Shown in pieces: positions 50,985 through 60,049 of a stretch of DNA of 64,000 nucleotides. The DNA is from DATAZK01 sp963731205. Its GTDB lineage: Bacteria; Actinomycetota; Actinomycetes; Frankiales; Frankiaceae. The translations under genes and the position numbers were made by a program. Position 1 is the stretch's first letter, and each line of letters starts with the position of its first letter. The stretch is from NCBI GenBank assembly GCA_963731205.1, contig CAVSUJ010000002.1, positions 1,860,001-1,924,000 of the forward strand, in the 5' to 3' direction. The notes below the pieces were generated by a model. The model saw nothing but the letters and a program-made list of their open reading frames with translations. It ran no database searches and was not told where the DNA came from.

Positions 50985-52040
50985 ATGCGCGCGGCAGTGA
51001 TCACCGGAGCCCACAGCGTGCAGGTGGACGACGTACCTGATCCCGTACTTCCCGGTGCGGGCGGCGCGATCATCACCGTCGGCAAGGCCGCTATCTGCGG
51101 CAGTGACTTGCATTTCTACGACGGCGACATGGGCGTCGGTCCCCAGGGATTACGCATCGGCCACGAGGCGATCGGCACCGTCGCCGAGGTCGGTCCTGAC
51201 GTGCGGTCCGTCAAGGTCGGTGACCGGGTGCTGGTGTCGTCGATCTCCGGCTGCGGGGCCTGCCCGGGATGTGCGACGGGCGACCCGGTCACCTGTCAGC
51301 GTCCCGGGCCCAAGGTCTTCGGATCCGGCGAGCTCGGCGGGGCGCAGGCGGAGGCGCTTGCGGTGCCCGGTGCGGATTTCCAGCTCCGCAAGCTCGCCGG
51401 CGACCTGTCCGAGGTCTCGGACGAGGCGGCGCTGCTGCTGACCGACAACCTGCCCACCGGCTGGATCGCCGCGCGCAAGGCCGGCTTCCAGCCCGGCGCG
51501 ACGGTGGCCGTCATCGGTCTGGGTTCCGTCGGGTTGTGCGCGGTCCGCTCGGCGCTGCTGCTCGGGGCGGGACGGGTGCTCGCCGCCGACCTGGCGCCCG
51601 GGCGGCGAGCTCTCGCGGAAAGCTTCGGCGCGGAGCCGGTCGACCCCGCCGCCGAAGGCGGGACGGCAGCCGCGATCCTTGCCGCCACCGGAGGACTGGG
51701 CGCCGAGTCGGTCATCGAAGCCGTCGGCGCTGACGTGACCATGGATGCGGCGATCGGGTCAGTTCGCGCCGGCGGCACCGTCTCCATCGTCGGGGTGCAC
51801 AACATGAACCCGTACCAGCTGCCCGTGCTGATGACGCTCTTTCGCAGCATCAGCATCCACACCACGACCGCCCCGATCCAGCAGACCTGGCGCGAGCTGC
51901 TCCCGCTCGTGGCATCCGGCCGGATGAAGACCGACGGCATCTTCACCCACCGGTTCCCGCTGGAGAAGGCTGCCGATGCTTACCAGGCCGTCGCCGCCCG
52001 CAGCGGCGAGTGCATCAAGACCGTGTTCGACGTCAGCTGA
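50985..52040 (+). CDS. Zinc-dependent alcohol dehydrogenase
   Basis: MDR-family dehydrogenase of 351 residues. Catalytic zinc ligands appear in ICGSDLHFYD and GHEAIG; the structural zinc site is GCGACPGCATGDPVTC with four cysteines; the NAD fold reads VAVIGLGSVGLCAVR. AGGAG lies about seven bases before the ATG at 50985. Oxidises or reduces an alcohol/aldehyde pair; its divergent neighbour, a carotenoid oxygenase, yields aldehydes, so an apocarotenal reductase role is possible but unproven. Confidence 0.9.
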   Translation: MRAAVITGAHSVQVDDVPDPVLPGAGGAIITVGKAAICGSDLHFYDGDMGVGPQGLRIGHEAIGTVAEVGPDVRSVKVGDRVLVSSISGCGACPGCATGDPVTCQRPGPKVFGSGELGGAQAEALAVPGADFQLRKLAGDLSEVSDEAALLLTDNLPTGWIAARKAGFQPGATVAVIGLGSVGLCAVRSALLLGAGRVLAADLAPGRRALAESFGAEPVDPAAEGGTAAAILAATGGLGAESVIEAVGADVTMDAAIGSVRAGGTVSIVGVHNMNPYQLPVLMTLFRSISIHTTTAPIQQTWRELLPLVASGRMKTDGIFTHRFPLEKAADAYQAVAARSGECIKTVFDVS

Positions 52041-52069
52041 GCCGGCGGCCCGCTCTGGGCGAGGCGCTG

Positions 52070-53416
52070 CTAACTACGGGTGGCGTGGCCGAGCAGGAGT
52101 TCGCGGTCGGCAATCTTGATGCGATCGCGGCCCTGGGACTTGCCGAGCGCGATCTCCGCTTCGTCGATGCCGACCCAGCCTTCCCAGTCGACGACGTCGA
52201 CCCCTCGTTCGGCAAGGAGCTTCAGGAGCGCCTCGGGATCGCGTGTCTGCGCCGGCGTGAGGGTGGACGCGTCGGCGATCAGCGAGCTGATGGTCTCGGA
52301 CGCGTCGGACTTGTTGGTGCCGATGACCCCGGTGGGTCCGCGCTTGATCCAACCGGCGACGTACTCGCCCGGCACCGGCTTGCCCTCGTGCATGACGCGG
52401 CCGGCCTCGTGCGGGATGGTGCCGTTGCGCTCGTTGAAGGGCAGCCCGGCCAGGCCCTGCCCGCGGTAGCCGACGCTGCGCAGCACCATCTGCGCGGGGA
52501 TGGTCTCCAGGACGCCGGTGCCGCGCACGTTGCCGGTGCCGTCGAGCACGGTGCGCTCCACCTCGACCCCGTCGACCTTGTCGGCGCCCAGCACCGCCGT
52601 GGGTCGCAGCAGGAAGCGCAGGTGGATCCGCCGCGGCTTGCCACTCGGCCGCTCTTCCGCCCACCGGCGCAGGATCTCCAGGTTGCGGCGCTGATTGGCG
52701 TCGGTAGCGATGGTCTCCTCGCTCGCCGCATCGAGCACCAGCTCATCGGGATCGACGACGATGTCGGCATTGGCCAGCTCGCCGAGCTCGCGCAGCTCCT
52801 TGGTGGTGAACTTCGCCTGCGCCGGGCCGCGCCGCCCGAGCACGTGGATGTCGGTGACATGGCTCGCGTGCAGCACGTCGAGCACGTGATCGGGAAGGTC
52901 GGTCGGGCGCAGATCGTCGGCGGTCTTGGCCAGGATCCGGGCGACGTCGACCGCCACATTGCCGACGCCGACGACCACCACGTCTGTCGCGTCGAGCGTG
53001 AACCGGTCGATCTGGGTATCGGGATGGCCGCTGTACCAGGCGACGAAGTCGGTGGCGGAGAAGCTTCCCGGCAGTTCCTCACCTTCGATGTCGAGGCGCC
53101 GGTCGATGGCCGCGCCGTAGGCCACGACGATCGCGTCGTAGTGCTCGTGCAGCTCGTCCATCGAGACGTCCTTGCCGACCTCGACATTGCCGAGGAAGCG
53201 GATGCCATCGGTCTCGAGCACCTTGCGCAACGCGAGAGTGATCGACTTGATCTTCTCGTGGTCGGGCGCGACCCCGTAGCGCACGAGCCCGTACGGGCAC
53301 GGCAGACGGTCGATGACGTCGACAGCGACGCCGTCCACCTCCGGAGCGAACTTCAGCAGCGACTGCGCTGCGTAGATGCCCGACGGACCACTTCCGATGA
53401 CTGCGACGCGTAACAC
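52070..53416 (-). CDS. fprA: NADPH-ferredoxin reductase
   Basis: Flavoprotein of 448 residues, adrenodoxin reductase type. The FAD site VIGSGPSGIYAAQSL is at residues 7-21, CPYGLVRYGVAPDHEKIK follows, the NADPH site reads VVGVGNVAVDVARIL, and GRRGPAQAKFT, GYRGQGLAGLPF and VAGWIKRGPTGVIGTNKSDA complete the family. It passes electrons from NADPH to ferredoxin for P450s and sulfite or nitrite reductases. GTG at 53416 gives the natural N-terminus. There is no ferredoxin domain fused, unlike FprB. Confidence 0.94.
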   Translation of the reverse strand: MLRVAVIGSGPSGIYAAQSLLKFAPEVDGVAVDVIDRLPCPYGLVRYGVAPDHEKIKSITLALRKVLETDGIRFLGNVEVGKDVSMDELHEHYDAIVVAYGAAIDRRLDIEGEELPGSFSATDFVAWYSGHPDTQIDRFTLDATDVVVVGVGNVAVDVARILAKTADDLRPTDLPDHVLDVLHASHVTDIHVLGRRGPAQAKFTTKELRELGELANADIVVDPDELVLDAASEETIATDANQRRNLEILRRWAEERPSGKPRRIHLRFLLRPTAVLGADKVDGVEVERTVLDGTGNVRGTGVLETIPAQMVLRSVGYRGQGLAGLPFNERNGTIPHEAGRVMHEGKPVPGEYVAGWIKRGPTGVIGTNKSDASETISSLIADASTLTPAQTRDPEALLKLLAERGVDVVDWEGWVGIDEAEIALGKSQGRDRIKIADRELLLGHATRS

Positions 53417-53443
53417 GATCCCAATATCTCAGACGCGCTCTGG

Positions 53444-54244
53444 CTAGACGACACTGCCGGTAGCCGATTGCCCGATCGTGCGGCAAACGCTGATCTTGTC
53501 CTGCAGGTAGCCGCGGCTGTACGCGATCAGCCGCTGGGCCGGGGTGCCATGCGCGTCAGGTGAGGACGCGAGCTCCGAGCCGAAATGACGCGTGTCGCCC
53601 AACTGGAAGAGGAGCTTGGCGGCGCCGAGCACATCGGTGAAGGGCAGCCGGTGGGCGGTACGGGCGAAGGCCGTCTCCACGCCGGCCGAGCAGTCTGCCT
53701 GGTTCTCCTCCGACCGCGAGATCGGACCGGTCACGCCGAGGATGTGATCGGCGCGGTGGCCGAGCTCGTGCATCAGGACGACCACCGGAAGGAACGGGCC
53801 GCCCTTCTGGTAAAGCCCGGAAAGCAGTTCGCGGCTGTAGGCGACGGTGTCGTCCGTCGGGCAGAAGAACGCGTTGTCGGAGAAGTCGCTCGCGCTGCCG
53901 TCGGCGGTGCCGCAGGCGTCCTGCGGCACCTGACCGTCGTCGTAGGCGACGAACGTCGGGGCCGTCCACTTCGCACCCATCTGCCCGGTCCAGAAGGCGT
54001 TGACCGAACCGGGGCAGTCCGCTGGATCGGTGAGGATCGCGAGCGTGCTGTCGAGGTCGTGAGCGACTCCCGTATGACACCCCGCTGGTACCGCTGACGC
54101 AGCGCCGGAGGAGGACGGGGTCGAACTGCTCAACGATCCCGAGACCGAGCCGACGGCCGAACTGCCGCAGGCGCTCGCGGCAAACATCGCGGCGGCGATC
54201 AATCCGCCGACCCGCACGGGCAGCCTTCCCCCGAAGTTCTTCAT
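53444..54244 (-). CDS. Secreted putative zinc metallopeptidase (lipoprotein)
   Basis: Protein of 266 residues. The signal peptide (VGGLIAAAMFAASAC) with a cysteine in a weak lipobox (ASAC) is followed by a Ser-rich linker. A metalloprotease-like domain of the neutral zinc metallopeptidase type carries VVLMHELGHRADHI, an HExxH zinc site, and a later ENQADCSAG likely to supply the third ligand. Cysteines around it may form disulfides. ATG at 54244. It is divergent from a substrate-binding lipoprotein. Substrate unknown. Confidence 0.85.
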   Translation of the reverse strand: MKNFGGRLPVRVGGLIAAAMFAASACGSSAVGSVSGSLSSSTPSSSGAASAVPAGCHTGVAHDLDSTLAILTDPADCPGSVNAFWTGQMGAKWTAPTFVAYDDGQVPQDACGTADGSASDFSDNAFFCPTDDTVAYSRELLSGLYQKGGPFLPVVVLMHELGHRADHILGVTGPISRSEENQADCSAGVETAFARTAHRLPFTDVLGAAKLLFQLGDTRHFGSELASSPDAHGTPAQRLIAYSRGYLQDKISVCRTIGQSATGSVV

Positions 54245-54353
54245 GGCACGCAGCGTCGCAGGTACTCCCGCATCGAGCGGTCGGAAATCCACCGGACGCC
54301 CTGTCGAGTACCCGACATTTGGGCGTCTGTCGTGCGGTTTGAGAGGATGACGT

Positions 54354-55721
54354 GTGCTGCGAAGCGGGGGCCCGAGAGGGGCAGTCGCGGCGGCGTCACT
54401 TCTGGCGCTGCTCGCCGTCGCCTGCGGCACCCGTGTCTCCGCACCGCCGCCGACCCAGCCCGTGGTCACCGCCGGCCCGTCCGGTACGACCCCGACCGCG
54501 GCCGTCAGCAACCCCGCCTCGGACATCGGCGTCACGCCAACCACCATCACGGTCGGTGTTCTGGTGAGCCGTACGAGCCCGCTCGGTCCTGACGTGTTCA
54601 GCGGTTCGTATTACGGCGCCACCGCGTATTTCGACACCCTCAACCAGCAGGGTGGCATCGACGGGCGCAAGATCAAGGTCGTCCCCTGCGATGACACCGG
54701 CAGCGGCAGCGGCAACGTCCAATGCGTCCACACGCTGATCGACAAGGACTCCATCTTCGCCCTCGCCGGCACCACGGCTTTCAGCTACGACGGCGACACC
54801 TACGTCAACCAGAAGGGCGTGCCCGACGTCGGTGGTCAGCCGATCGGCAACGGCTACGACACCTACGCCCATCTGTGGAACCTGTACGGAAGTGACGAGC
54901 CCCGCACCGGAACGGTCGGCTGGAACGGCAAGCTCTATGCCGGCACCGAGGTCTACCAATACTTCAAGGACAAGCTCGGCGCGAAGAGCGCGGCGGTCGT
55001 CTTCTACAACGTCGCCCCCTCGCAGCGGTTCGCCCTCAGCATCGAAGCCGGGTTACGCAAAGTGGGCTACACCGTCCGCGAGGAGCAGGCCGACCTCGGC
55101 CTTGCCAATTTCGACAGCATCGCGGTGGACATCGGCGGCGCCAAAGTCGACACCGTCTACGACGCCCTCGACGACACCGGCAACGAGCGGCTCTGCCAGG
55201 CGCTCGATGCCCATCACGTGAAGCTCAAGGCGAAGGTGACGACCACGCAGGGCTGGAGCTCGACGGTCGCCACCAACTACAAGTCGAGCCCCACGTGCCG
55301 CAACAGCATCTACGCCACCGGAAACACGCAGAACTACGACGACCGCAGCAAGCCCGGCGTCGCCGCATTCCAGGATGCGGTCAACAAGATCTACCCGAGC
55401 CACGAGGGCAAGACGTCGGAGTGGGAGCTCGAGGGCTGGGCTTCGGCGCAATGGCTGACCGACGCGATGCGCTCGTGCGGGGCGCAGCTGACCCGTAAGT
55501 GCGTCGAGAACTACCTGCGCGAGCAGAAGGCGTACACCGGCCACGGGCTGCTGACCGCGCGCAACTTCGTGGTCAAGCAACCGACCGGGTTGCAGAGGAA
55601 CTGCATCAACGTCGCCCGTTGGCAGGACTCGGCGAACTCCGGAAAGGGCGGCTGGGTCTCGCAGGTCGCCGACATGAACAAGAACTGCTTCAACGCCTTC
55701 GAACTACCCTATTCTCCTTAG
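54354..55721 (+). CDS. ABC transporter substrate-binding lipoprotein (branched-chain amino acid type)
   Basis: Protein of 455 residues from GTG 54354. Signal peptide with lipobox LLAVAC, then a Pro/Thr-rich linker and the periplasmic-type binding fold (ITVGVLVSRTSPLGPDVFSGSYYGATAYFDTLNQQGGIDGRKIKVV). This is the Leu/Ile/Val or amide binding family. It converges on the livF-livG-permease operon with stop codons overlapping, so it is probably the receptor of that transporter. The ligand is unknown. Confidence 0.9.
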   Translation: MLRSGGPRGAVAAASLLALLAVACGTRVSAPPPTQPVVTAGPSGTTPTAAVSNPASDIGVTPTTITVGVLVSRTSPLGPDVFSGSYYGATAYFDTLNQQGGIDGRKIKVVPCDDTGSGSGNVQCVHTLIDKDSIFALAGTTAFSYDGDTYVNQKGVPDVGGQPIGNGYDTYAHLWNLYGSDEPRTGTVGWNGKLYAGTEVYQYFKDKLGAKSAAVVFYNVAPSQRFALSIEAGLRKVGYTVREEQADLGLANFDSIAVDIGGAKVDTVYDALDDTGNERLCQALDAHHVKLKAKVTTTQGWSSTVATNYKSSPTCRNSIYATGNTQNYDDRSKPGVAAFQDAVNKIYPSHEGKTSEWELEGWASAQWLTDAMRSCGAQLTRKCVENYLREQKAYTGHGLLTARNFVVKQPTGLQRNCINVARWQDSANSGKGGWVSQVADMNKNCFNAFELPYSP

Positions 55722-56386
55722 TCCACAGCACTTTCGCGCAGTTCCGCCGGCTCTCCGGCGAAGCTGACCTCCCCCCGCTCGAGCCGGTAGACCACCGCCG
55801 CGAGCGCCAGCACCCGGTCCTCGTACTGGTCGGCGAGCACGACCGTCACGCCCGTCGCAGCGATCCGCCCGACCACCTCATACAGCTCGTCGGTCAGCGC
55901 CGGAGCCAGCCCGAGCGAGGGCTCGTCCACGATCACGCAGCGGGGATCGGTGACGAGAGCGCGGCTGAGCGCGAGCATGCGCTGCTCGCCCCCCGACAGC
56001 GTCCCGGCGGCTTGCCCACCGCGCTCGCGCAGGATCGGGAAGGTGTCGTACGCCGGATCGAGCGACCGGCTGCCGGCGAACACTTCGAGGTTCTCGCGTA
56101 CCGACAGGTGGCTGAAGACGCCCTGCGATTCGGGCACCGCCACCAGACCTTTCCGCGCCCGTTGCTCGGGCCGTAGCCGGCCGAAAGGCGTGCCGTTCCA
56201 GAGCAATCTCCCGCTGCGCATCGGGAGTGTCCCGGCGAGTACCGACAGCAGCGTCGTCTTGCCGGCGCCGTTGGGGCCGACGATTCCGGTGACGACGCCC
56301 GCAGCGATGTCGAGGTCGATCCCGTGCAACACCTCGACGGGTCCGTAGCCGGCACGCAGCCCGCGAGCAGAGAGGGCGACCGTCAT
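55718..56386 (-). CDS. livF: Branched-chain amino acid-type ABC transporter ATPase, LivF-like
   Basis: ATPase of 222 residues: Walker A GPNGAGKTT near residue 37, LSGGEQRMLALSRAL signature, Walker B VIVDEPSLGLAP, and the Q-loop near VPESQGVFSHLSVREN. The SLGLAP after Walker B and the short length are typical of LivF. It energises uptake by the fused permease upstream. Starts with ATG overlapping livG by four bases. Last gene of the operon; its stop overlaps that of the convergent binding protein by three bases. Confidence 0.9.
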   Translation of the reverse strand: MTVALSARGLRAGYGPVEVLHGIDLDIAAGVVTGIVGPNGAGKTTLLSVLAGTLPMRSGRLLWNGTPFGRLRPEQRARKGLVAVPESQGVFSHLSVRENLEVFAGSRSLDPAYDTFPILRERGGQAAGTLSGGEQRMLALSRALVTDPRCVIVDEPSLGLAPALTDELYEVVGRIAATGVTVVLADQYEDRVLALAAVVYRLERGEVSFAGEPAELRESAVD

Positions 56387-57084
56387 TTCTCGGCCGCCGC
56401 GCTGACTCGATGCAGTGCGCCGCCGGCGAGCTCGTGGACCTCGTCAGCGACGGCTTGCACGAACGCCGGGTCGTGCTCGATCAGCAGCACCGCCTTGCCC
56501 GCGCCGGCGAGGCCGCGCAGCAGGGTCGCCACGGCGGCGGCTTGCCGGCGATCGAGCCCGCTGACCGGTTCATCCAGCAGCAGCACCAGCGGATCGGCGA
56601 CGAGCGCCCGGGCGAGCTCGACGAGCCGGAGCGTTCCGGTGGGCAGTTCGCCGGCGGCGATCTCGGCGACGCCGGCCAGCCCGAGCTCGTCGCAGACGTG
56701 GTCGACGCGCTCGTCGGCCTGCCGCGTCTGACGGGCACTGAAGGCCTGCAGGAGCCCGAATCGGTGCCGGTTCTCCGCGGCGACGAGCAGGTTCTCCCGG
56801 ACTGTCAGGGTCTGGAACACGCTCCCCACCTGATACGTCGGCACCAGTCCGCGGCGGCTGCGCGCGTCGGCCGGCAGCCGGGTGACGTCCCGTCCGGCGA
56901 GCAGCACGCGTCCTGAGTCGGGGCGCAAAGTGCCTGCCAGGCAACGGAAAAGCGTGGTCTTGCCGGCACCGTTGGATCCCACGAGAGCGGTGACGCAGCC
57001 GGCGTCGACGGAGAGGCTGATGCCGTCGAGCACCTGCAGGCCGCCGTAGCTCTTCTTCAGCGCATCGGCGACGAGGACGCTCAT
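56383..57084 (-). CDS. livG: Branched-chain amino acid-type ABC transporter ATPase, LivG-like
   Basis: ATPase of 233 residues with Walker A GSNGAGKTTLF, signature in this family replaced by a short LPTGTLRLVELARALV segment rather than a clear LSGGQ, Walker B VLLLDEPVSGLD and switch histidine EHDPAFV. The signature LPTGTLRL deviates from LSYGxQR, which may weaken ATP sandwich formation. It overlaps livF downstream and the permease upstream by four bases each. Confidence 0.87.
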   Translation of the reverse strand: MSVLVADALKKSYGGLQVLDGISLSVDAGCVTALVGSNGAGKTTLFRCLAGTLRPDSGRVLLAGRDVTRLPADARSRRGLVPTYQVGSVFQTLTVRENLLVAAENRHRFGLLQAFSARQTRQADERVDHVCDELGLAGVAEIAAGELPTGTLRLVELARALVADPLVLLLDEPVSGLDRRQAAAVATLLRGLAGAGKAVLLIEHDPAFVQAVADEVHELAGGALHRVSAAAEK

Positions 57085-58988
57085 CGGGTGAGTCCCAGCA
57101 GACCGAGTACCCGCTGTCCGGCGGGGGTGAGCCGGCGGCGTTCGTCAGGGCTGTCCAGGCGGTGCCTGCCGAGCAGCGAGGTGATGAGGTCGATGACGCC
57201 GGCGATCCCGCGCGGCAGCCGACCGAGCAGCGCGGCGAGCAAGCCGACGACGAACAGTGACGTGCCAGGTACCGCGACCGAATTGATGATGACGAACAGC
57301 GCTGCCGCCAGCACTGCCGCCACCGCGCTGTCCGCTCCGGCGACGATGACGGTGGTGAACCACAGCAGGCCCTGAAGCGGATCGACGGCGCTGGAGTCGA
57401 ACGCGCCGGCCGCCTCCACCATCAGGCCGCCGCCGAGTCCGGCGAGAGTCGCGCTGGCAGCAAAAGCGGCGAGCGTCATCGTCCGCACGTCCACTCCCGC
57501 CGCACGCGCACCGTCGGGGCTGTCCCGGGCCGCCCGCAAAGCGCGTCCGACCCGCCCGTGCGTCAGCACCTCGACCAGCCCGAGCCCGAGCATCAGGCAG
57601 ACCAGTTCGAGTGCGTAGAAGGCCCTGTCGCCGCCCACCGCCAGCCGGATTGTCAGCCCGGAGGTGAAGCGCGGCTGCTCGAAGACGAACCGGCTGGCGA
57701 CCGTGCCGACCGCGAGCGTCGTGAGGGCGAGCGCGAGACCGCTTCGGCGTAAGGCCGGGTACCCGGTGATGAGCCCCAGAACGCCGGCACCGATGGCCCC
57801 GAACGCGAGCGCGATGATTCCCGGCAGCTTCGGCAGGCCTCCGGCGCCGGCGGTGAGTCCGGCGGCCAGCAGCGCACCGACACCCGCGTAACCGGCGGCC
57901 CCGAGCGAGATCTGTCCGGCCACCCCCGAGAGCAGCATCAAGGAAAGGAAGATCAATCCAAGGGCCGGCACCTGCTGGGCGGTGTTCACGTCGACCAGTG
58001 GGAAGAGCACCGGCGAGGCCAGGAATGCCGCCCCGACCGGCACCGTCCAGCGCGGCCATCGCCTGGGCCGGCGGGCCACTGATGCGACGGCGCCTGCACC
58101 CGTCTCGGCGAGCTGAGGGATCAGCAGGAGTCCGATGAGCAACGCGAGCACGAAGAGGTTGGACTGGACGCTGCCGAAGATGGTTTGCGCCAGCCCGTTC
58201 AGCTGCACCCGCTGGAGCTCGGCCTGTCCGATGCCGATCGCGAGCGCCGACACCACGACAGCGATCGCCGACTGCAGCTTCGCGATCACCACGACAGCAA
58301 GGGTTTCCAGCACGACGAGCGTGAGCCCGTACGGGCTGAGTTGGGTTGATGGGGCCAGCAGCACGCCCGCGAGTCCCGCCAGGCCGCCGCCGAGTGCCCA
58401 CCCGATGGCGGCCACCCGGTCGGCGTTCACCCCGGCGAGGAGTGCCAGCGAACGCTGATCGACGACGGCCCGCGCGAGCAGCCCGGCCCGGGTGCGCCGG
58501 GCCACGACCGTCAGCACCAGACAGACGACGATTGCTATGAGCAGCTGGGCGAGGCTGCTCCGGTCGATGGTCGCGCCGCCGGGAAGGTCGATAGCTCCCG
58601 AAGGCACCAGCGAAGGTGCGTTCTGCCGGGTCTGCAAACCCCAGATCTGCGAGGCCAGACCGAGCAGCAGCACCAGCAGTCCGGTGCTCGCCACGAGCGT
58701 CTCCGCAGTTGAGGCGGCTCGCCGGCGCAGCGGGCGGAAGACCGCCCACTCGGCCGCGAGGCCCAGCGCCGGGCCGATGACGATCAGCACCAGCGGGGCG
58801 GCGACCCCGATCGGCCAGTGCCAGACCGTCACGGCCTCCCAGAGCACGTAAGCGACCAACATCGCCATCCCGCCGGAAGCGATGTTGAAGACGCCCGTGG
58901 TGCGGTAGGTGACCAGCACGCCGAGCCCGGCAAGCGCCGCGACCGCGCCTACCGCGACCCCGGCCAGCGCCAGGTCGATCGCGATCAT
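57081..58988 (-). CDS. Fused LivH-LivM permease of the branched-chain amino acid-type ABC transporter
   Basis: Protein of 635 residues. Residues 1-290 follow LivH (FNIASGGMAMLVAYVLWEAV, AAIGWALGGGLAGLAGVLLAP), and residues 310-620 follow LivM (GVAGQISLGAAGYAGVGALLAAG, RAARDSPDGARAAGVDVRTMTLAAFAASATLAGLGGGLM). In most systems these are two genes; here one chain of about 18 helices carries both. The ATG at 58988 overlaps the upstream small membrane protein by four bases. Substrate is not known. Confidence 0.9.
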   Translation of the reverse strand: MIAIDLALAGVAVGAVAALAGLGVLVTYRTTGVFNIASGGMAMLVAYVLWEAVTVWHWPIGVAAPLVLIVIGPALGLAAEWAVFRPLRRRAASTAETLVASTGLLVLLLGLASQIWGLQTRQNAPSLVPSGAIDLPGGATIDRSSLAQLLIAIVVCLVLTVVARRTRAGLLARAVVDQRSLALLAGVNADRVAAIGWALGGGLAGLAGVLLAPSTQLSPYGLTLVVLETLAVVVIAKLQSAIAVVVSALAIGIGQAELQRVQLNGLAQTIFGSVQSNLFVLALLIGLLLIPQLAETGAGAVASVARRPRRWPRWTVPVGAAFLASPVLFPLVDVNTAQQVPALGLIFLSLMLLSGVAGQISLGAAGYAGVGALLAAGLTAGAGGLPKLPGIIALAFGAIGAGVLGLITGYPALRRSGLALALTTLAVGTVASRFVFEQPRFTSGLTIRLAVGGDRAFYALELVCLMLGLGLVEVLTHGRVGRALRAARDSPDGARAAGVDVRTMTLAAFAASATLAGLGGGLMVEAAGAFDSSAVDPLQGLLWFTTVIVAGADSAVAAVLAAALFVIINSVAVPGTSLFVVGLLAALLGRLPRGIAGVIDLITSLLGRHRLDSPDERRRLTPAGQRVLGLLGLTR

Positions 58989-59485
58989 GGGCTGTCGCTC
59001 GGCCGCTCCGGCGAGCAGACGGGACACGGGGTCAGGTCGCCGCTGGAGATCGCCTCGGGGTCGGCGGGCTCGGCGTCCTTCTCCCGCGTGAGGAGGCAGC
59101 CGGGGCGGTGATAGGTCGTGCCCTGCGGAACGGTCAGGTAGGTCTCGGACGCGCTGAGCAGCGGATCACCCGGTGGTGACTGCTCGGTCGGTCCGGGGTC
59201 TACTGCCGGCCCCGTTCCGTCGGTCCCGGCGGCTTCCGTGATCGCGTCGATCAGCTGGGCGAGGCGCCGCTCCACCCGGTCGTTGCGTCCGGCGATCACC
59301 AGGGCGCTACCGACGATGATCAGCGCCAGGCCGCTGAAGCCCGCGCTGACCAGGTAGGGCATCTGCTTGTAGAGGTCGGCGGTGCCGGAGATGTCGTACC
59401 AGGCGACGACGAGCAGCACGGCGCCGCCGAACAGGCAGAGGATCGCAGCGATCGACCAGGGATCGCTCGGTCGCAGCGATCTCAT
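58985..59485 (-). CDS. Small two-helix membrane protein with Cys-rich tail, part of the liv-like operon
   Basis: Protein of 166 residues. Two N-terminal helices (IAAILCLFGGAVLLVVAWYDI and LVSAGFSGLALIIVGSALVI) precede a cytosolic coiled region (RNDRVERRLAQLIDAI). The C-terminal TTYHRPGCLLTREK...DLTPCPVCS carries a Cys-x-x-Cys pair plus a distant Cys and His, resembling a metal-binding knuckle. It overlaps the permease start by four bases (ATGA), so it is the first gene of the operon. No family is recognised; it could modulate or assemble the transporter. Confidence 0.72.
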   Translation of the reverse strand: MRSLRPSDPWSIAAILCLFGGAVLLVVAWYDISGTADLYKQMPYLVSAGFSGLALIIVGSALVIAGRNDRVERRLAQLIDAITEAAGTDGTGPAVDPGPTEQSPPGDPLLSASETYLTVPQGTTYHRPGCLLTREKDAEPADPEAISSGDLTPCPVCSPERPSDSP

Positions 59486-59692
59486 GGAGCCTGCTCTCGC
59501 GTGGCCACCTCCGCATGTTCTGTCACAGGTGCCGCACAGTCACGAAGGACCCGCCGCGTGGGGGCGCCGGTGCAGCCGAGCCTGTGGATGAAAGCGCGCG
59601 GACTGCGACTCCTGTGGACAGCCGGACCCGGCCACTTTTCGACGCCAAGCTCGGACCACCCCACCCGCTTCGAACCCCCTCGAGGAATCGCC

Positions 59693-60049
59693 ATGTTCCA
59701 CTCTCCCCCCACACCTTCCACCGGCAAGCCGCCGGGCGTCCGGTTGCAGCCCGCTCTTGCGGTGAATCCCACCGCGCTGGCCTCCTTGCCGCAGAGCCTG
59801 CTTCAGCACGCGCAGCTGCTGCGGTCGGGGGCACCAGCACTGTTCGCGGCCTGGGATCAGGCGGCCGCCGCGCTGGTGGAGCAGCGCACGGGTGCGGTTC
59901 TGCAAGCGTGCCGGCCCAGTGCCGCGGCGGCGCTCGACGCCTGCGCCGATTCGGTGGAGGCCCTCACCTCGGGCCTTCGCTGGAGCGCGGTCAGTTACGC
60001 GGACGCCGAGACGGCGGTGGGTGATCGGGCGCAGGTGTGGATGCCTTAG
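59693..60049 (+). CDS. EspC-like (type VII secretion substrate-like) small helical protein
   Basis: Protein of 118 residues, Ala/Leu-rich and helical. The C-terminal GLRWSAVSYADAETAV contains a YxxxE motif of the type used as a type VII secretion signal and fits the EspC/DUF2580 pattern (aromatic-Ala...Y...D/E-x-A). GAGGA lies seven bases before the ATG at 59693. The next gene overlaps it by 13 bp and encodes a WXG-like hydrolase, the usual partner. No secretion machinery genes are present in the window, so export is inferred only. Confidence 0.65.
   Translation: MFHSPPTPSTGKPPGVRLQPALAVNPTALASLPQSLLQHAQLLRSGAPALFAAWDQAAAALVEQRTGAVLQACRPSAAAALDACADSVEALTSGLRWSAVSYADAETAVGDRAQVWMP

Noticed and set aside
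59501..59692. N-terminal extension of the EspC-like gene
   Set aside because: The upstream frame has no domain or ribosome site, whereas GAGGA precedes the ATG at 59693 at normal spacing.
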